Origin: Boseongicola sp. SB0675_bin_26
GTDB lineage: Bacteria > Pseudomonadota > Alphaproteobacteria > Rhodobacterales > Rhodobacteraceae
Reading direction: 5' to 3'
Assembly (NCBI GenBank): GCA_009843725.1
Contig: VYCX01000529.1
Span: 1 to 7,716, forward strand
DNA length: 7,716 nucleotides
Both the position numbers and the translations under genes were made by a program. Every line of letters begins with the position of its first letter. The stretch's first letter is position 1. Below are positions 6,360 through 7,716 of the stretch, in pieces. The notes below the pieces were generated by a model, which saw nothing but the letters and a program-made list of their open reading frames with translations, was not told the DNA's origin and ran no database searches.

Positions 6360-7586
6360 ATGCATCCTGCATTGCTCGGACTTGTGACGATCATCATCGG
6401 CGTCGGCGCCTGCATCGGGTATTTCTACCTTTCGAACCTGCTTCTGGACAAGGTGCTCTTTCCGGGCAAGGGGCCGAACGCGGGAAGGAACATCAACCGC
6501 GCCAACCAGGTGCGGCCATGGCTGTTCCTGGCACCGGCCGTCTTCGCGCTTGGCCTCTACCTTGGATATCCGGTGGTCGAGACGTTGCGCCTTTCGCTTA
6601 CCGACCGCAGCCTGGACGGCGCCTTCGTGGGCTTTGCCAACTACGAGCAAATGCTGGCCGAGCCGAAGTTCTGGGAGGCCATGCGAAACAACCTGCTCTG
6701 GCTGATCGTGGTGCCTGCCGCTTCGACGGCATTCGGCTTGCTGGCCGCGCAGCTCACCGACCGAATCGCCTGGGGCAACCTGGCCAAGTCGCTCGTCTTC
6801 ATGCCGATGGCCATTTCGTTTGTCGGCGCCTCGGTCATCTTCAAGCTGATCTACGACACGCGTCCCGAGGACAAGGCGCAGATCGGCCTCCTGAACGCGA
6901 TATGGGTGCAGTTCGAGGGGGGAGCCATGTCGGTGCTCTTCCTGCAGGTGCTGCCGATCGTGATCGTCTTCATCTTTGCGGCCCTGGTCGCCTATGCAGG
7001 CTACATCATCTTCCGGCCCGCGCTTTCGGGCGGAAGCGGCATCTTGGTTCTGGCCGCGCGCGCAGCCGCCGCCGCCTTGGCGCTGTACTTGATCTGGCTG
7101 TCGCTCGGGTCGATTCTCGGCATTGCCACGACCGAGCTTCCCTTTGGCGAGCCGCAGGCCTGGCTCACGGTTCCCTTCTACAACAACTTCTTCCTGATGG
7201 TCGTGCTGATATGGATCCAGACAGGATTCGCCATGGTGATCCTTTCGGCCGCCCTGCGCGGCATCCCGGAGGAAACCATTGAGGCGGCCATCATCGATGG
7301 CGCGAACCCCCTGCAGATTTTCTTCAGGATCAAGGTTCCGCAGATCATACCGACGATCACGGTCGTCTGGACGACGATCACGCTCGTTGTCCTCAAGGTG
7401 TTCGACATCGTGTTCGCGATGACGAACGGCCAGTGGCAGACACAGGTGCTGGCGAACTACATGTTCGACAAGCTGTTCCGGGCCAATGACTGGGGCGTCG
7501 GATCAGCTTCGGCGATCGTCATCATGATCCTCGTCTCGCCGATTCTTGCCTGGAACGTCTGGAACGCCCGAAAGGAGATGCGCTGA
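6360..7586 (+). CDS. aglF: Alpha-glucoside ABC transporter permease (AglF-like)
   Basis: This 408-residue inner-membrane permease would form the translocation channel with AglG. An N-terminal helix at 4-28 is followed by a cytoplasmic stretch (GPNAGRNINRANQVRPW, 38-54) and helices near 55-79, 112-131, 143-164, 192-219, 226-255, 274-298, 330-353 and 382-402. The EAA loop that docks on the ATPase is EAAIIDGANPLQIFFRIKVP (308-327) with the expected E-A-A, Gly314 and Pro327. Residues about 183-260, which include two hydrophobic segments, look like an insertion between the YDTRPEDKAQIGLLNAIW part and the PQAWLTVPF part, which I remember as adjacent in shorter AglF proteins. The ATG at 6360 has GGGGAGGG at 6346-6353, six bases away. 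The stop overlaps the next start in TGATG. It is a MalF-type permease; AglF is the best name given its order after aglE. Confidence 0.88.
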   Translation: MHPALLGLVTIIIGVGACIGYFYLSNLLLDKVLFPGKGPNAGRNINRANQVRPWLFLAPAVFALGLYLGYPVVETLRLSLTDRSLDGAFVGFANYEQMLAEPKFWEAMRNNLLWLIVVPAASTAFGLLAAQLTDRIAWGNLAKSLVFMPMAISFVGASVIFKLIYDTRPEDKAQIGLLNAIWVQFEGGAMSVLFLQVLPIVIVFIFAALVAYAGYIIFRPALSGGSGILVLAARAAAAALALYLIWLSLGSILGIATTELPFGEPQAWLTVPFYNNFFLMVVLIWIQTGFAMVILSAALRGIPEETIEAAIIDGANPLQIFFRIKVPQIIPTITVVWTTITLVVLKVFDIVFAMTNGQWQTQVLANYMFDKLFRANDWGVGSASAIVIMILVSPILAWNVWNARKEMR

Positions 7587-7716
7587 TGCAATCCATTGCC
7601 GGAAGCAAGTCGTCACTCACCTGGGCGGTTCACATCTCGGTCGTCGCCATGGTCGTGCTCTGGCTGATTCCGACCGTCGGGCTCTTCGTGTCGTCCTTCC
7701 GCACGGCGGACCAGAT
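7586..7716 (+). CDS. aglG: Alpha-glucoside ABC transporter permease, N-terminal part (AglG-like, cut by window edge)
   Basis: Only the first 43 codons are present. The protein begins MQSIAGSKSSLTWAVHISVV, with one hydrophobic helix at residues 12-37 followed by the LFVSSFRTADQ motif (33-43) that is typical just after the first helix of MalG-type sugar permeases. The start codon shares a base with the preceding stop (TGATG) and has AAGGAG at 7572-7577, eight bases upstream, so it is translationally coupled to aglF and is the second half of the permease heterodimer. The identity rests on position and this short N-terminal segment. The expected downstream genes (glucosidase, ATPase) are outside the window. 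Confidence 0.75.
   Translation, partial: MQSIAGSKSSLTWAVHISVVAMVVLWLIPTVGLFVSSFRTADQ

Overview
The window looks like chromosomal DNA of an alphaproteobacterium, most likely a Rhodobacteraceae relative (Rhodobacter/Roseobacter/Paracoccus-like). This rests on high GC with strong third-position G/C bias, GTG/ATG starts with clear Shine-Dalgarno sites, and the protein families present. It holds nine genes on both strands (two cut by the window edges), tightly packed. I see no rRNA, tRNA, insertion sequence, CRISPR array or phage gene.

Left part (1-2588), housekeeping and accessory genes. A minus-strand MFS transporter runs off the left edge (1-420) and is divergent from a plus-strand pair: an AlkA-type DNA-3-methyladenine glycosylase (518-1156) that overlaps by 4 bases a small serine esterase of the phospholipase/carboxylesterase family (1153-1827). 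After a 176-base gap with a good sigma70-type promoter comes a stand-alone HNH endonuclease (2004-2588). A GC-rich hairpin follows in the convergent gap 2589-2750.

Right part (2751-7716), an alpha-glucoside (agl-type) uptake locus. Glucokinase (2751-3719) and a LacI-family repressor, probably AglR (3760-4833), form a minus-strand pair. They diverge from a plus-strand ABC transporter operon: periplasmic binding protein AglE (5021-6289), inner-membrane permease AglF (6360-7586) and the start of the second permease AglG (7586 to the window end). Inferred pathway: AglE captures a glucosyl disaccharide and AglF/AglG import it. A cytoplasmic glucosidase and the ATPase, expected beyond the right edge, would hydrolyse the sugar and power import. 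Glucokinase would phosphorylate the released glucose.

The regulatory logic can be read in the 187-base divergent spacer. Two related LacI-type operators, one a perfect 12-base palindrome, each lie just downstream of one of two back-to-back predicted promoters, so AglR would repress both the transporter operon and its own glk-containing operon. An 11-bp perfect stem-loop between aglE and aglF probably favours excess binding protein over permease. The main oddity is AglF, whose middle carries an apparent extra block of about 75 residues with two more membrane helices.

No wholly new system is evident. The points worth a second look are the operator layout, the aglE-aglF hairpin and the AglF insertion.
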